The position numbers and the translations under genes are program-made. 64,000 nucleotides of DNA, from NCBI GenBank assembly GCA_014871385.1, contig CM026426.1:39339799-39403798 (forward strand). Reading direction: 5' to 3'. A model generated the notes under the pieces. That model worked only from the letters and a program-made list of their open reading frames with translations, was not told the origin of the DNA and did no database searches. Positions within the stretch are counted from its first letter, which is position 1; each line of letters begins with the position of its first letter. Below, piece after piece: positions 35,714-47,729 of the stretch. Origin of the DNA: Ceratodon purpureus (taxonomy: Eukaryota; Streptophyta; Bryopsida; Pseudoditrichales; Ditrichaceae).

Positions 35714-38700
35714 TCACAACATGCTATAGTCGCTACTTTCACTCTCAGAACTAGATGACTCTGAATCTCCTTCTTCCGCCTCGTCATCGACGAATAGAAG
35801 AGCCCTGGGATCAAAAGTAGTTGGCCGACTAGGAACATATGTAAGGGCTCCAGATTGAAACGCCTGTGCTAAGCCCTCTGCGTAGTCCGGAAGTATGAAA
35901 GGCTAAATCGGGCTGGAATGAAGACGCCACGATGGAGTGGACACTGATCTTGGCCCACGTGGCGGTGTTGCTGAAACTACTCTGCAATAGAGAACCGATT
36001 GTGGTTAGATCGAGTACGTAGAGCTGCAAAGAGAAGTAATGCTTGGATAATTTGAACAAAGAGTAGAAGACTTACACCACTTTTCAGGTCTTGCTCTCTT
36101 TGGAGGCGCTTCGTCTCCTACTGCCAGCCTAGGATGTTTAGGAGGGCCCATGGCGGATGGTCTAGCCATGCACGGTTTGAGAAGGGCGTTGAATATGGCT
36201 TCGTCCTCCTCAAAAGCGAGAATGTGACGACCAATAGCCTGGGAAGCCTTGATGGAGGCCCCTGAAACTCGGAGAGAAACAAAGAAATGAGAAACTGTGG
36301 GAAAAACGAGAGGAATAATTAAGCAGAGATATGCATGAATAGTTACCTGTCCCAGCATTTGAATCAAGAACTATGTCGCCGGGCTTTGACAGCTCTTCAA
36401 TTTTGCCCTGCATCATCTCAGGGGATTTCTCCCTTGGGCCTCTCCACGGCACCCCCCCCATTCATGAGCTGCGATTCCAGATCGGTGAAGTTGAAAATGG
36501 CATCACTCTCGGTAATGTTGAGGAGCCCATGTATCAGCTCGGATTTCTTTGTTTGGAAGGAGAAAGTACTGCCGTTACGAACGTCGACGCGAATCCAGAA
36601 CCGCATAGTCTGCAGTCAAGCAAAACTAGTGAGTAAAATTAAGCGGAAGGGTTATCAATAAGTAAAGGGAAGGGTATGTTTAGGGAAATGACCAAGTTCT
36701 CGGGCTTCGTAGGAGAAGTGAGGCCGAGGACATTGACGCCCCACCAGTCCTTGAAAAGCACGTAGTCACCGCCATCAGCTTCTTCCTCGATATCCTTAGT
36801 CAGCTTCTGATCAGTGTTGTAGATGAGGCAGATGGCACCATCTTTCTGCAGGTAGTTATCTGCAAAACGGAAGATGTCGAACACATAATCCTTCTCGCGA
36901 GAGTTCCAAGGCGGAATACTCGTGGGGGGAACGGAAACGGATGGGACGGGAAGATTCTCAGGGATGTCGGCAATGATCAAGTCGACTCCCAGATGGTCCT
37001 CTTGTTTGCACCGGTCGGGAACTTCGTTTTCGCTGCCTGCTCCAAACTTGAGGAAACAAGAAAGGAGAGTTAGTAACTACATAGCGAGTAGAGGTGGCAG
37101 AATCCATTAAATGTCATAATATAGGAACAAACCTTGCGAATGAAGTCTTGAGTCTTGATCCAATCCGGGTCGCCACCTTTTCTCTCCTGTCTCCTATTTC
37201 GCCGCAACAGGGAATCCACAGATGAGTTGAAGACGGAAACATGTGTGGAAATCGAAGCTCCAGCGGAAGAAGTTGTTTGAGGATATAGTTTGGCCTTCCT
37301 CTGCTGAAGGAGACCTCTGGTGATCTCCGAAGCACTGATCGATGAAGGAGCCGGCGAAGAAGCTGGAGAAGGTTTGGTAACGACAACACCTGGAGACGGA
37401 TCTGGTGCCTTGTCAGCTGGCGCGGAAGACTCCGCACCAGTTTGCTGTGAGGCCTCTGACTGCGAACACAGAGATTTCAGTCGCCTTCCTCTCCCTCTCT
37501 TCGGTGGTGGAGCAGAAGACTGATCCTGCTCTCCTTCAGGACATTCCGCATCATCCACGGAGTCCTCCACCACAACCTCACCCCCATCGTGTAGAGTCTT
37601 GACGTCCGCCTCTGAGTCAATCGTGAAACCACGAGAGCAATCAAGATACCAGCATCCCTCAAGCAAGTGAGGGTTTTTGTACCTTTTGAGCTGTCGGGGA
37701 GAGTACATACACTGGTCCGAGGTTCTTGAAGTCCAAGCAGTAAAGAAGTTAGGCAGTTGCTGAACTTTAAGTGCCCCCTTCAGAACAAGCTCTCGCTTAA
37801 AGTACCTAAGGAAACCAATATGGAGAAGGTTAGTATGAGAAAGATATGTAGAGCTCATTATGGAATTTGAATATGATTAAGGGAAGTAACTTACCGGTAA
37901 GTAACCCGCTTGACAACCTCAGCGGTTCCAGGGAATTTAACGAAGTTGGACTTCTTGTCGAACACCTTCTCAGCATTCTTTCCAATGAACGTAGGGAAGG
38001 CCTTGTCCCATAATAGAATACGTGAACTCTCGACAAAATTGCCCGGCTCTTGAACATCAGGAAATGCCTTCCAATTGATAACGAGGTTCTCCGCCTTGCA
38101 TAAGTCCTCGACTTCGTTGATGACGGCTTCCTCCAACTAATATACAGAATATATATCAGTAGTAGTAAGAAAGATATGAGGGACAGAAGAATGGTTCAAG
38201 TCATGAATGAAGAACGCTTCATGAATGAAACTTACCCCGGCCCAGAATGAAGCTTTGTTCAACCAAGGGTCGAAATCGGTGTCCTTGAATTCAGCTGGCG
38301 GAAATCTGTAAGACTTTCGGGAAGTCGGAGATGAGTTCCACCACCTCAACCAACGAGCCTTGTACTTGGCCTCAACGGCCGCTGGAACAACCTTCTGAAG
38401 CTTATCGAGTGACATCTCAGGTTTGGGGTCTCACTATAATGCCGATTAATCTGCAACAAATGGAGAAGAGTTAGGAAATATGAATACAAATTTAAAGTAG
38501 TGAAAAGAAATACTTAAGTCAACTACGGTAAGGATATCACCTCGTTGAGGAAGTTGTCACCGTTCTTGGGATTTGCAATTGTCAAGTACTTGGTGAAGTC
38601 CTTCTTCTTAATGGATTCGACCATGTTGTTTGAAGCCGGTGTCATGGCATCCCAAACACCTGCTGCGGTTTGGTCTTCAATGGCTGTTTTCTCCTTGTAG

Positions 38701-39709
38701 ATTCTTGCAGCTTCGTCTGAGGCAGCCGTGAATTCTCTCTGGAAAACATAGTTATCTCCCTTTTTAGTACACAGACGAACAAAAATCAATTGTCGAATCG
38801 AAGTGTGAGAAAGGATGGATCAAGTGCTCACACAATAAAGAAACGCGATGAAGACTTTGGTTGGCAAGGTAAACCAGGATGGAGTAGATGGTTTATGATT
38901 CAAAGATATTTGATACTCCTCTGCTCTAAGCAGATCCTTGAATTCCTCCAATTTCATCACACCAAAAGAGCGAATCCGGAAAAGTTTAGCCGGAAGATTG
39001 CTCTTTACATGATCATTTTCTGTAGACCTGCACGAATAGACGGTAGTTAGTTAAATGCATAAACATCAACACGTCTGGCCAGAATAGAGGGGGTTCATAT
39101 TCTCACCAATTGATGTCGTGCATGGCATGAAGAAGGTTTCCCACATGTCCGCGTGGGTCAAGAACAATGCAGTGCACAGAGATGTGCCACGCTGGATCGT
39201 CGCTGTGATGCATGTTGATATGTCTGTACCATGCGGCAAGGCGATGGTTACCTTCCCAGACATAGAACATCTTCCCAGAAAACTCCTTCCAATCCGGGTC
39301 AGCCAAGAGCTCATCTTCGAAAGCATCATTCGCTTTTTGCCAACAGGGGCTCCACTCAGCCTTGATCTCCTCAATGACATCGGCTGTCATCTCTTCGTGG
39401 TTGTACATGGAAATGTACATGACTCTGTCTCCATCTCTATAGCCTTTAACAAACTCTCGCTCCAAATGTTGAACTCCCATTTCTCCCACAGGTCGCACTC
39501 TTGCCATTGAGAGCATTCGGCAAAGGGGAACTTGGATACGTGACTTCGTCTTTGGATGTACTCGGAGCTTGTTGATGACGCCATTGGAGTCTTGCTTGTG
39601 TTGTACCCGATGTCCCAATTCACTGTCCATTACATTCGTCAATTCACTAGGACAAGAGGGCGCTCGCAACGTATCCTGTGTCTGGGTTATCTGCCATAAG
39701 TCATACATT
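35714..39709 (-). pseudogene. ParB-like plus DNA methyltransferase-like protein, ten exons
   Basis: Exons (minus): 39,709-39,107; 39,027-38,832; 38,738-38,541; 38,415-38,236; 38,136-37,895; 37,805-37,133; 37,046-36,693; 36,609-36,347; 36,261-36,078; 35,981-35,714. All have GT-AG borders and matching phases. Exon 1 has a ParB-like box (MFYVWEGNHRLAAWYRHI; family form DGxHRxxAA). Exon 6 is a Pro/Ser linker with KRGRGRRLK. Exons 7-9 give a beta-class N6-adenine/N4-cytosine methyltransferase order: VDLIIADIPENLP at motif IV, DYVFDIFRFADNYLQKDGAI, EKSPEMMQGKIEEL, then KPGDIVLDSNAGTG and GRHILAFEEDEAIF at the SAM site. Motif IV has DIPE in place of the catalytic DPPY, so activity is doubtful. Exon 8 carries one extra G in a G8 run, and exon 10 an in-frame TAG (35,903). 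The start lies in an upstream exon not fixed; it could be the gene above it. Confidence 0.75.
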
Positions 39710-39829
39710 CTGAGGATCAAAAGAAAAATCAAACAATTATGAAGAGCAGTAGAACAATAGCTTCCTGTACTTATACATCTCGTTTAAAAAACAAATCATA
39801 AGCCACAGTAGGTAGTTGTACGTAGGCCA

Positions 39830-42788
39830 CTAGGTACGTGGAGCACGGCTATAGTACTCCCTAGCCTGTCTACAGTTCCAATGACGGCGCCTCCTCCAAA
39901 AACGCCTGGTCTGCCGGACAGGGCACGGCAGTATCGCCGGTAGGGCGAAGACAACATGGGCTGGCCTCCTCACTCTAATAGGCGAGGAACGAGAGGGTGG
40001 AGACATCGGCGGGGTACCAAGTCATGGAGAAGTAGGCATGTAGCCCGGGGATGTAGGCTCATAGACAGGAGATGTAGGCATGTACTGAGGAGAGTGGACC
40101 TCGAGAGGTCCACTACCTAAACCTACAGGGTTTCCTAAATCACATCTACATAAATGGGGCTGATCAAATGAATCCGAGAGGTCGGAGACATTGATCACTG
40201 TGATTGGGGAACTGATGGACAAGGGTGCATCTGAGAATACCTACAAGCATAGAGAGAAAGACAATGTCAATTTAAAATGCCATGTAATTTAGTTTAAAAT
40301 AATCTACAATGCCATGTTTATTACAAAATGCAAATACGATCAAATTACCTCAGTTTCTGCAGGAGTTGGGCCATCAGCTTCAGTCGCAGTAAGTTGATCC
40401 GTGAATTCCTACAAAACATAACATATACAGATTATAACAATTATGGAAAAAACATCATATAACAATAAAAAAACAAGAGTTGTAGTCAAATATGCCCCCT
40501 CCTCTTGAGTGGCATTTATCACTCAATGCCCCCTGGGGAGACTCCACTCCTTTGCGGCCATGGCTCGGTTCCCCTCCTTCTGGATGGCATTCGGTGCCGA
40601 ATGCGCCTCTCCCCGGGTCCAAGTGCTTGCAGCCATGGCGCGGTTCCTCGCGGCCCCCTCCTTCCCCAAAGCCCTCCCAGAGTCTTCCCCCTCCCTTTGG
40701 GTGGCATTCGGTGCCGAATGCGCCTCTGCCCGGGTCCAAGTGCTTGCGGCCATGGCGCGGTTCCTCGCGGCCCCATCCTCCCCCAAAGCCCTCCAAGAGC
40801 CTTCCACCTCCTTGTGGGTGGCATTTGGTGCCGAATGCGCCTCTGCCCGGGTCCAAGTGCTTGCGGCCTTGGCTAAAATCCTCGCGGCCCCCTCCTTCCC
40901 CAAAGCCCTCCCAGAGTCTTCCCCCTCCTTGTGGGTGGCATTCGGTGCCAAATGCGCCTCTGCCCGGGTCCAAGTGCTTGCAGCCATGGCGCGGTTCCTC
41001 GCGGCCCCCTCCTTCCCCAAAGCCCTCCCAGAGTCTTCCCCCTCCTTGTGGGTGGCATTCGGTGCCGAATGCGCCTCTGCCCGGGTCCAAGTGCTTGCGG
41101 CCTTGGCAAAGTTCCTCTCGGCCCACTCTAGAAGAGTATCCCCATCCTCAAGCTTTAACTTCGCGACCGTGCCTTGCGCATTCTCCACCTAAATACTTGC
41201 GGCTATGGCTGCAGTGAAATCTGCATCCCCCACCTCGCACAGCACGGCCCTGACTGCGGCAGGGTCAGGGTTTTCCACCTCGCACCTTGCGGCTATGGCC
41301 GGAGTAAGATCTGCATCACTCCTCTCGCCCATCACGGTCCTGACTGGTGCAGGGTCAGGGTTCTCCACCTCGCACCTTGCGGCCATGGCCGCAGTAAGAT
41401 CCGTAATCCCCACCTCAAACCTCGCGGACCCATCTCGTGCAGGCTCCGAATCCCCAACCTCGCACTTCGCAACCATGGATGCAGAGGGATTCGCAACCCT
41501 TTACTGAGACATTGCCTTCCTTTGAACTGCAAAGTCTGAATCCGCGACCTCAAATCCTGCAACATTCACCAAGCCCACATCTACAAAAGCCCAAGTCCGA
41601 TTACTTACCTCCTCTGTGGCCGTACCTCGGTCCGTCTCACCACCCGCGCTCTCCATCTCCTGCTCCGCGCGGTCCTCTCCACGCCCATCCATGTTCCGAA
41701 CAGATGCCTCCACTTCCAATGCCGCAAGTTTGAGTTCTGAAGTGCCCTCACCTCTACTCTTCCCTCGACTACCTCGACCTCTCCCTCTCTTTGGAATATT
41801 GAACCCTCTCCCTCGATCCGCGACCTCACCCACTTCACACTCGATGTTGACTTCGGGTCCCGCCAATGTATCTTGCGAATGATCTTCGTCTATACTCCTT
41901 TCCGATGGACTTCCCGGGTCCCCTCGTCCCGCCTGTCTTGCAGCTATTGCTTTGCCTCCTTCGCCCGCCTCCATGATTTCGCGTCTCGCTCTCCGAGCTA
42001 CTTTTATCAAAATATCAGTATCTGAATCCTCGCCCGCATCCACTTCAGGCGTCTTATCCTCTGCAACGTCTTGCTCATTCCTTAACCAATCGACAATCTG
42101 CGCATATATTTTAAAAATGACCAATATTACTAATCGGCTCTCCTATTTTAAACAACCATACAGTTCATGACGCATCAAAAATTTAAGTGTGGTGAAAAAG
42201 AAACCCGCAACATAGACAATACGTAAAACTTAACATAACTCTACTACAATGAACGTTAAACTTACTTTAACATACTTTACATGAAGCATATTTAAATGTA
42301 TCAATTATGAAACTTACCATATCCTTGTTAGACTGGTCGCCCGAATGTGTATCCGTCCCTCTTGTTGAACACTCCTTGAATCCAAAAGAAGGTTAAGGTG
42401 TCTCCAAAGTTGGACTGCAATTGAAACCTAATTCTTCCGTCATCTCTATCTGTTTTTCCCCACTACTTATTACCTCGTGCTCCTGAAGCTCAACTACGTT
42501 GTCCTCTAAAACCTCTTCTTTTACCTCTACTATGGACTCTAGAATGAGTTTACGAATGCTACAAAATTTAATTGTCACAGGCAGCCCAGCCCCTCGAACC
42601 TTTAGAGGTGCACTCAAGAGGTCCCCTTCCGACTTTGCCTTTCTACGTGATTCTCTCCTCCTCCTCGCTCTCCTATTCGTAAAATCTGTACCACATGGTT
42701 TTCTTCTAGGTCTAGGAGTGACATAAGTGGAGGGAGCTGAGCCTCCACTCTCCTTCATGTGTCTAACTAACGAGAGAACTGTCCCCAC
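39830..42788 (-). pseudogene. MULE-borne repeat protein with CTD-like heptads
   Basis: Exon 1 starts at ATG 42,788 (basic TNRRARRRRESRRKAK, then an acidic region) and ends at a GTAAGTTT donor near 42,317. Exon 2 begins at 42,097 (IVDWLRNEQDV) and carries RGRGRGSRGKSRG, two to three 30-residue units (MAARCEVENPDPA) and five 39-residue units (AASTWTRAEAHSAPNAT). A small exon follows (40,409-40,347, EFTDQLTATEADGPTPAETE). The last exon (40,240-39,830) holds three heptads YMPTSPV, YEPTSPG and YMPTSP, close to the RNA polymerase II CTD unit YSPTSPS, and a basic tail. In-frame TAA (42,393; 41,501), TAG (41,189) and TGA (40,523; 40,022) break it. A GAG|GTACT donor at the end would splice in phase to the methyltransferase exon at 39,709, so both may be one gene. 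Confidence 0.55.
40560..41130 (-). repeat. 117-bp coding tandem repeat, five units
   Basis: CCCGGGTCCAAG recurs at 40,612, 40,729, 40,846, 40,963 and 41,080, exactly 117 bp apart (39 codons). All six frames stay open across the array because the unit length is divisible by three; only the minus frame connects to the flanking gene. Confidence 0.9.
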
Positions 42789-43357
42789 AATATAGCTCTC
42801 CTCCTAACTTCCCTCTAGCTTATATATCCCAAACCATAACCCCCTGACTCAGCCCTAAATACTGACCTTATTCTAAACCTACTTAAATTAATGAAAACTA
42901 TATATAATTGCATTTTGAACTAAAGCTGATGAGATCAATCTATATAGGAAGAGAATAAACCAAGCCCACAAAATTTTAAAAGATTTGAATTAAGCACTGG
43001 AATACTTGTATTAAATATGGATGCAATTAACGGCTCATTCTAATCTCACCAAACTGCACATCGAATAGAATCGGTTCTACAATTCATATAATAAATAAGT
43101 ATTTCTAATAACTCCTACCATGTTAACTTGGTCCTGCAAAAAGCAACATTCTAATTAGTTAGCGCCGTCTCTCTTTAATCAATCATTCGTTACTTAACAG
43201 AATGAATCATTACCTAGTGGTCCACATGGACATTCCAACTAGAATAAAATGATCAACAGCGATGCATCATTCCTCTCACATTGCTCTCGCGATACTGCTG
43301 CGCTAGTACACTCCCTTTCTCCCGTCTACCTCTAGTATCTCTGAGTTGCCTGCGAAT
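42789..43357. promoter_or_regulatory. Divergent promoter region of the MULE genes
   Basis: A 570-bp AT-rich spacer lies between the minus-strand start at 42,788 and the plus-strand start at 43,358. A TATATAA element occurs on the plus strand at about 42,900 and TATATATTT-type runs near 42,820. It is inferred to drive both transposase and cargo. Confidence 0.35.
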
Positions 43358-46300
43358 ATGGGGATGGTCTGTCTGTATGCCCAAAGCATGGGTATCCCTC
43401 TTAGCTTTTGCGTAGATGACGATGGCCTAGCTACGGTGTCCTCTCTTCGCCTCAGTCTCAGATTCCATTTTCGTGAGGATTCCATCAGTATAGAGGAGGA
43501 GATCTTTGATGACGTTACTGCCGAGGTTACCCACACCCTCGGGCAACCTTCAGTGAGAGATGAGAACAACATATTGCAGTGGAGACTTCTCCCTAGGTCC
43601 TATAGAGTCTATGGTCTTACTGATTCTCTGATGGCTGCATCCACTAAGATCCTCACCCCCCGTCGCTCTTCTACTTGCACAATTCAGACTCACTTACCTC
43701 GTGATGTCAAGGTCAAAGTCGAGCCCGGTTCTGAGACTTCCGATGTAGAAAAACATCCTCCTCCGTCCGTCATATCCCTCTCCTCTGATGATGAAGTCAG
43801 TCCCGTCAAGTCGGTGCCTAAGGTCGACGCTGCTGCTCCTCCTTCCATTGTCCCAGGTCACAGTTAGCATTGTTCCGCTCCTTAAAGAGATTGCTAAGAC
43901 GCGTGGGTCAAAAAACATTTTAAAGAAGATAGACTATTCCACTATTAGACACGAGAGAGTGGAGTACTTGCCTGCGAAGTTTGATGGTCCGGTAGTTTTG
44001 GACTTGCCCCTAGCTGCTGCAGGATCCTCTAAGCTCGCCGCAAAGTCAATGCAGGGAATGGACAAACAATACGACGGACACTTGTGGACCAAGACCATCA
44101 CAACAAACATCAAAAACGACTTCGGACTATCTTTTCGAAGTTCCACCTGCGTCGGATGGCTGCGCTGCAGCAACAAGGAGTGTGACTTTCTGAAGCGTGT
44201 TCCCAAGATCTTCGAGGATAATGAGACTGAGTTTGAAGGGTGTACCCTCCAAGCTTTTCTAATGGATCAGCCTCCTCCATCTGACTCCAGGCTAGTGTGC
44301 AAGGTATGTAAAGAACCTCCATCATGTGTAGCTACATGCGAGGCTAGGATTTATTACGTAGTGGGCAAAGCCAATCAGACTAGAGCTTCTATTCACATAG
44401 GAACACATGATCATCCAGTGAAAGTTGGAGACTACAGAGACTCTAAAGCAGAGATTAGTAGCTTAATAGAAGAGCAGGTAGAGATGAACATCAAAGCAAC
44501 AAAGAGCGCCGTCGTCTTGGAGGCGAGCAAACTCCTCATCGGGAGCTACCTGCTATAGCCCGAGGATGCACCACCGAGGAAGCTTACGATGGAGGAGCTG
44601 GTTCCTGTTTTAGATCGTTGCAAAGACATGGCGTCACCCAACATCCGCAACAAAGTCGCCACCTTCAAAAAATTCAAAAGGTACGGAATCATGGACGGTA
44701 TCACCAAGCTCCGTGGAAACAGTCTCTGGGCGTATGTCCAGGAGAATAGGTTTCCTGGTCAGGGATCTATGCGTGACAAAGTCTTCCTCTTCAAGATGTC
44801 GGAGGTCGGCCCGGGAAGTGGTGTCGACTTGGTCAGCCGAATGCAAGCTGGTAGCGACTTGGAGAACGCATGGATCATGTTCGACCATGTCAAACGCGTC
44901 AAAGACTGGTCGACGATGGCCTGCCATGTGTACGACGCCACCTACTGCCGCGTGATGACAATCGCCACTTGCGACATGCAGTCCGAGGACACGGAGGCCC
45001 AGCTCGTCTTTTGGAAAAACCTGAACCTGGTCATGGAGATCAATGGCGTTGCAGCGCCGAACTTCAAGGGGTTCATGGCGGATAACGCACAGGCAAATTG
45101 GAATGCAGTGCGAATCCTTTACGGCAATGGCAACAAAGAGGACCCAATGGAGGACCGGGAGAGGTCGTGCTTGTTCCACTGGACTCAGAACATGGTGGCG
45201 TATACGCAGAAGCACTTCCCCGAAGAACTCTGGGAACAACTCAAGAAGATGTGCACTCAGTACAAGAATGCGACCAGCATGGCAGAGGCGGAAACTCTGT
45301 ACCACGCGTTGCGAGCATGGTGGGCATCCACCGGGGTCGTTGGCGAGAGCGGGCTCATCAAACTTGATCAGTGGCTGTCATTCTGGCACCACCGCTTCCG
45401 CCAGTGGGGGGGATTCATGACCGAGGTATTATTACGGCACTCTGTTTCCATGTTTTTGATATTGGTTTCCTAGCCCTAACCTACAAAACTGTAATCGGTG
45501 AATCTAACAGCATGTACTGTCAAATCTGCAGAAATTCACAAAAGAAGAACTCACAGAGATGCCCACCTGTAACCTCGCCGAAACAGTTCACAACAAGTGG
45601 CTCCAAGCTTCTGGAAACAACGGGAACAACCTGTACGTTGCTACCGTGGACGATTTCATTCGGGCATTTCTACAGGTTGTCAACTACTACCAGTTCCTCA
45701 AAGGTGACGTCGGCGGAACAGGACCGTCCAAGAAGGAACTCAGGCTCCGGATGGTTGAACGCAACGCGAAGAAATGGGGAAATCCTACACTGCTCGATAA
45801 GCCCATGCTTGATATGCCAGGCGCGGATGAGTTCTGCACCCGTCAGCCTATCATGCCTGGAGCGGAAGTCTTTGGTTCACAGAAGCGAAAAGCCGACGTC
45901 CTTATCGGAGCTGACGAGGAGTCTCATCGCCCGGACAAGACAAACTTCTCACGCCCAAGAGGCCCAAGACGTGCCGTCAGAGCTCAACCTATGCAGATGC
46001 CTGTCATTGTGGAAGACGACTCCGAACACGACCCCGAGGTAGAAGGTACCCAATCTCCTGCCCACGAAGTTGATTCCCCTTTACCTTCACCAGTGAACAA
46101 GGGCGGCATTTGCCATGTCAACGCGGTTGAAGAAACTAAGGTGGACGTGAAGGAGTGGCACATTTCGAGACTTCACAAACTTTCTGCGAAGTGCTGCTGG
46201 GCCCAAAGAGCTGAAACGAAGAAGAAGTGCACTGAGAGAATTGTCAGGGGGCCCCATTGCACAGCTGCCCCGACCTACACTGGGCTTTGGACTAACTACC

Positions 46301-47025
46301 GCAGGAACACAGTCGTGAAGACAGAGTTCTTCTTCTGCTCTGATGATATTGAGCGCTGCGTGAAAGGCTCTAAGCGGAAGTGCGTAGCACACTACTCAAA
46401 GGACCAGGAATTCCCCTCCATTCCAGAGGTCTCGCCAGTGAAACTAGGTACTAACCTAAAACTCACTGAGATTCTTGCCCTCGAAGCAGCGGGCTTTCAA
46501 CTTTCGCCGAAGAAACCGGTCTCCCCAAGACGCCTGTTCTCCTCTGCCCCGCCCCCTGCAAATCTCAGCTCGGTGCCAGTCCCTTCAGACGCTGACCGCT
46601 ACCCAGGCAAGAGAGACGGCAAGATGGTGAAGCGCACTGCCACTCGTCCCAATCAAGCGCAGCGACTCTCCATGGGCTCCTCCGAGTCTCTTAAAGCGCA
46701 CCTCCGTTCCGTCACCATGATACCTGAGCCGGGCCACGGTTGCATCATTGGGCTGGATTCGGGCGTCGCTCCACACATCACACGGTACCAGATTACCATC
46801 AATTCTTACCCTGGTTGCACTTGCCCAGCATTCAAGAAGACGATGACTACGTTCCGTGGCAAGACTCAGTTCACGTATTGTAAGCACCTATACTACATAC
46901 TCTTGAAGGTCTGCAACCGTGATCCCGAAGCCGAGCTTTTCATCCATGCGCCTACCTTCAGCTTCAACGAGGTCAAGCTACTCTTAGAGAGTGGAATCTT
47001 GCGTCACCCCTTGGCGAAGAAGTAG
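43358..47025 (+). pseudogene. MULE transposase with WRKY-GCM1 and SWIM fingers
   Basis: The start is ATG 43,358 (MGMVCLYAQSMGIPL). The N-terminus carries VKVEPGS, a sumoylation-type site, and VISLSSDDE, a SUMO-interaction-type motif. Next come a WRKY-GCM1-type finger (GWLRCSNKECDFLKR ... IHIGTHDHPV, 44,150-44,430) and the MULE catalytic region (YDATYCRVM; FMADNAQANWNAV; RSCLFHWTQNM). An intron at 45,426-45,531 joins TE to KFTKEELTEM in phase. The C-terminal SWIM finger reads CTCPAF...YCKHLYYIL (46,815-46,890). It ends at TAG 47,025. The frame is interrupted by a TAG at 44,557 (SYLL-stop-PEDAPP) and by a frame change near 43,850. Fusion of MULE transposases with WRKY-GCM1 fingers is a known association. 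Confidence 0.85.
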
Positions 47026-47267
47026 GTAGCCCTCCTACTTTAGAACTGCCATTTCCACAATGGCCATTTGTCACGTAGTGAATGATTTTAGTAATATACC
47101 ATGTACTAAGTCAGCAATACAGAAGCTGTATTGACTTTTTCATTATAAAGGTTTTGTTGTTGACATTGATTGCACTCTATTTCAAAACATTCTATCTTGA
47201 ACAAGTGCAGTATATACCTCGTATCCCCTGACATGTACCCTTTATTACAACAAACATATACTTGTTA

Positions 47268-47729
47268 TTAGATGTCATAATCTTCGAACCTAACACGTTT
47301 AGGGTTGCCCACTACACTATCAGCAGGACTGCCAGCCGCTGACTATACTACAGGAAAAACTACATTCGCATTCACTTTCGTTCCCACACTTGGAGCGTGT
47401 TCTTGGTACGAACGTTTCAGCAATGGCCCACCTCCCTGCCTCCAATTAACTGATTCCCTGGAATAAGTACCCTTTGGGATCTTTCCAACCTTCGAGTATG
47501 CATGTGGTTGCAAAGGCACATCTGCGTCCTTCTCTAGCACTATGATTTCATCCGAATTTTCTGAACGTGGAGGGTCAGCTCTTACATCCGGTTGCACGTC
47601 AACATCCCTTGTCAAAGGACGCCCTTGGCTGTTGGCCATCACTTCTTCTTCGTCCTCCACCTCAACATATGGTTGAAATGGACAAACATCGTCAGCAAGT
47701 GAAAAAACAATATCTCTGACGTCTTCCAT
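47268..47729 (-). pseudogene. Small acidic MULE-borne protein
   Basis: From ATG 47,729 the frame gives MEDVRDIVFSLADDVCPF, an acidic segment EVEDEEEV, SDEIIVLEKDADVPL (resembling a SUMO-interaction motif, EIIVLEKDAD) and GPLLKRSYQEHAPSVG. It passes through an in-frame TAG at 47,343 and continues sensibly to VGNPKRVRFEDYDI and TAA 47,268. It lies convergent to the transposase gene. Function unknown. Confidence 0.45.

Noticed and set aside
40022-40222. CTD-like heptads as part of an RPB1 gene
   Set aside because: Only three heptads, no other polymerase sequence nearby, and the exon belongs to the MULE-borne gene.
40492-41217. Long plus-strand frames over the 117-bp repeats
   Set aside because: They stay open only because the unit is 39 codons long; the minus frame links to spliced flanking exons.
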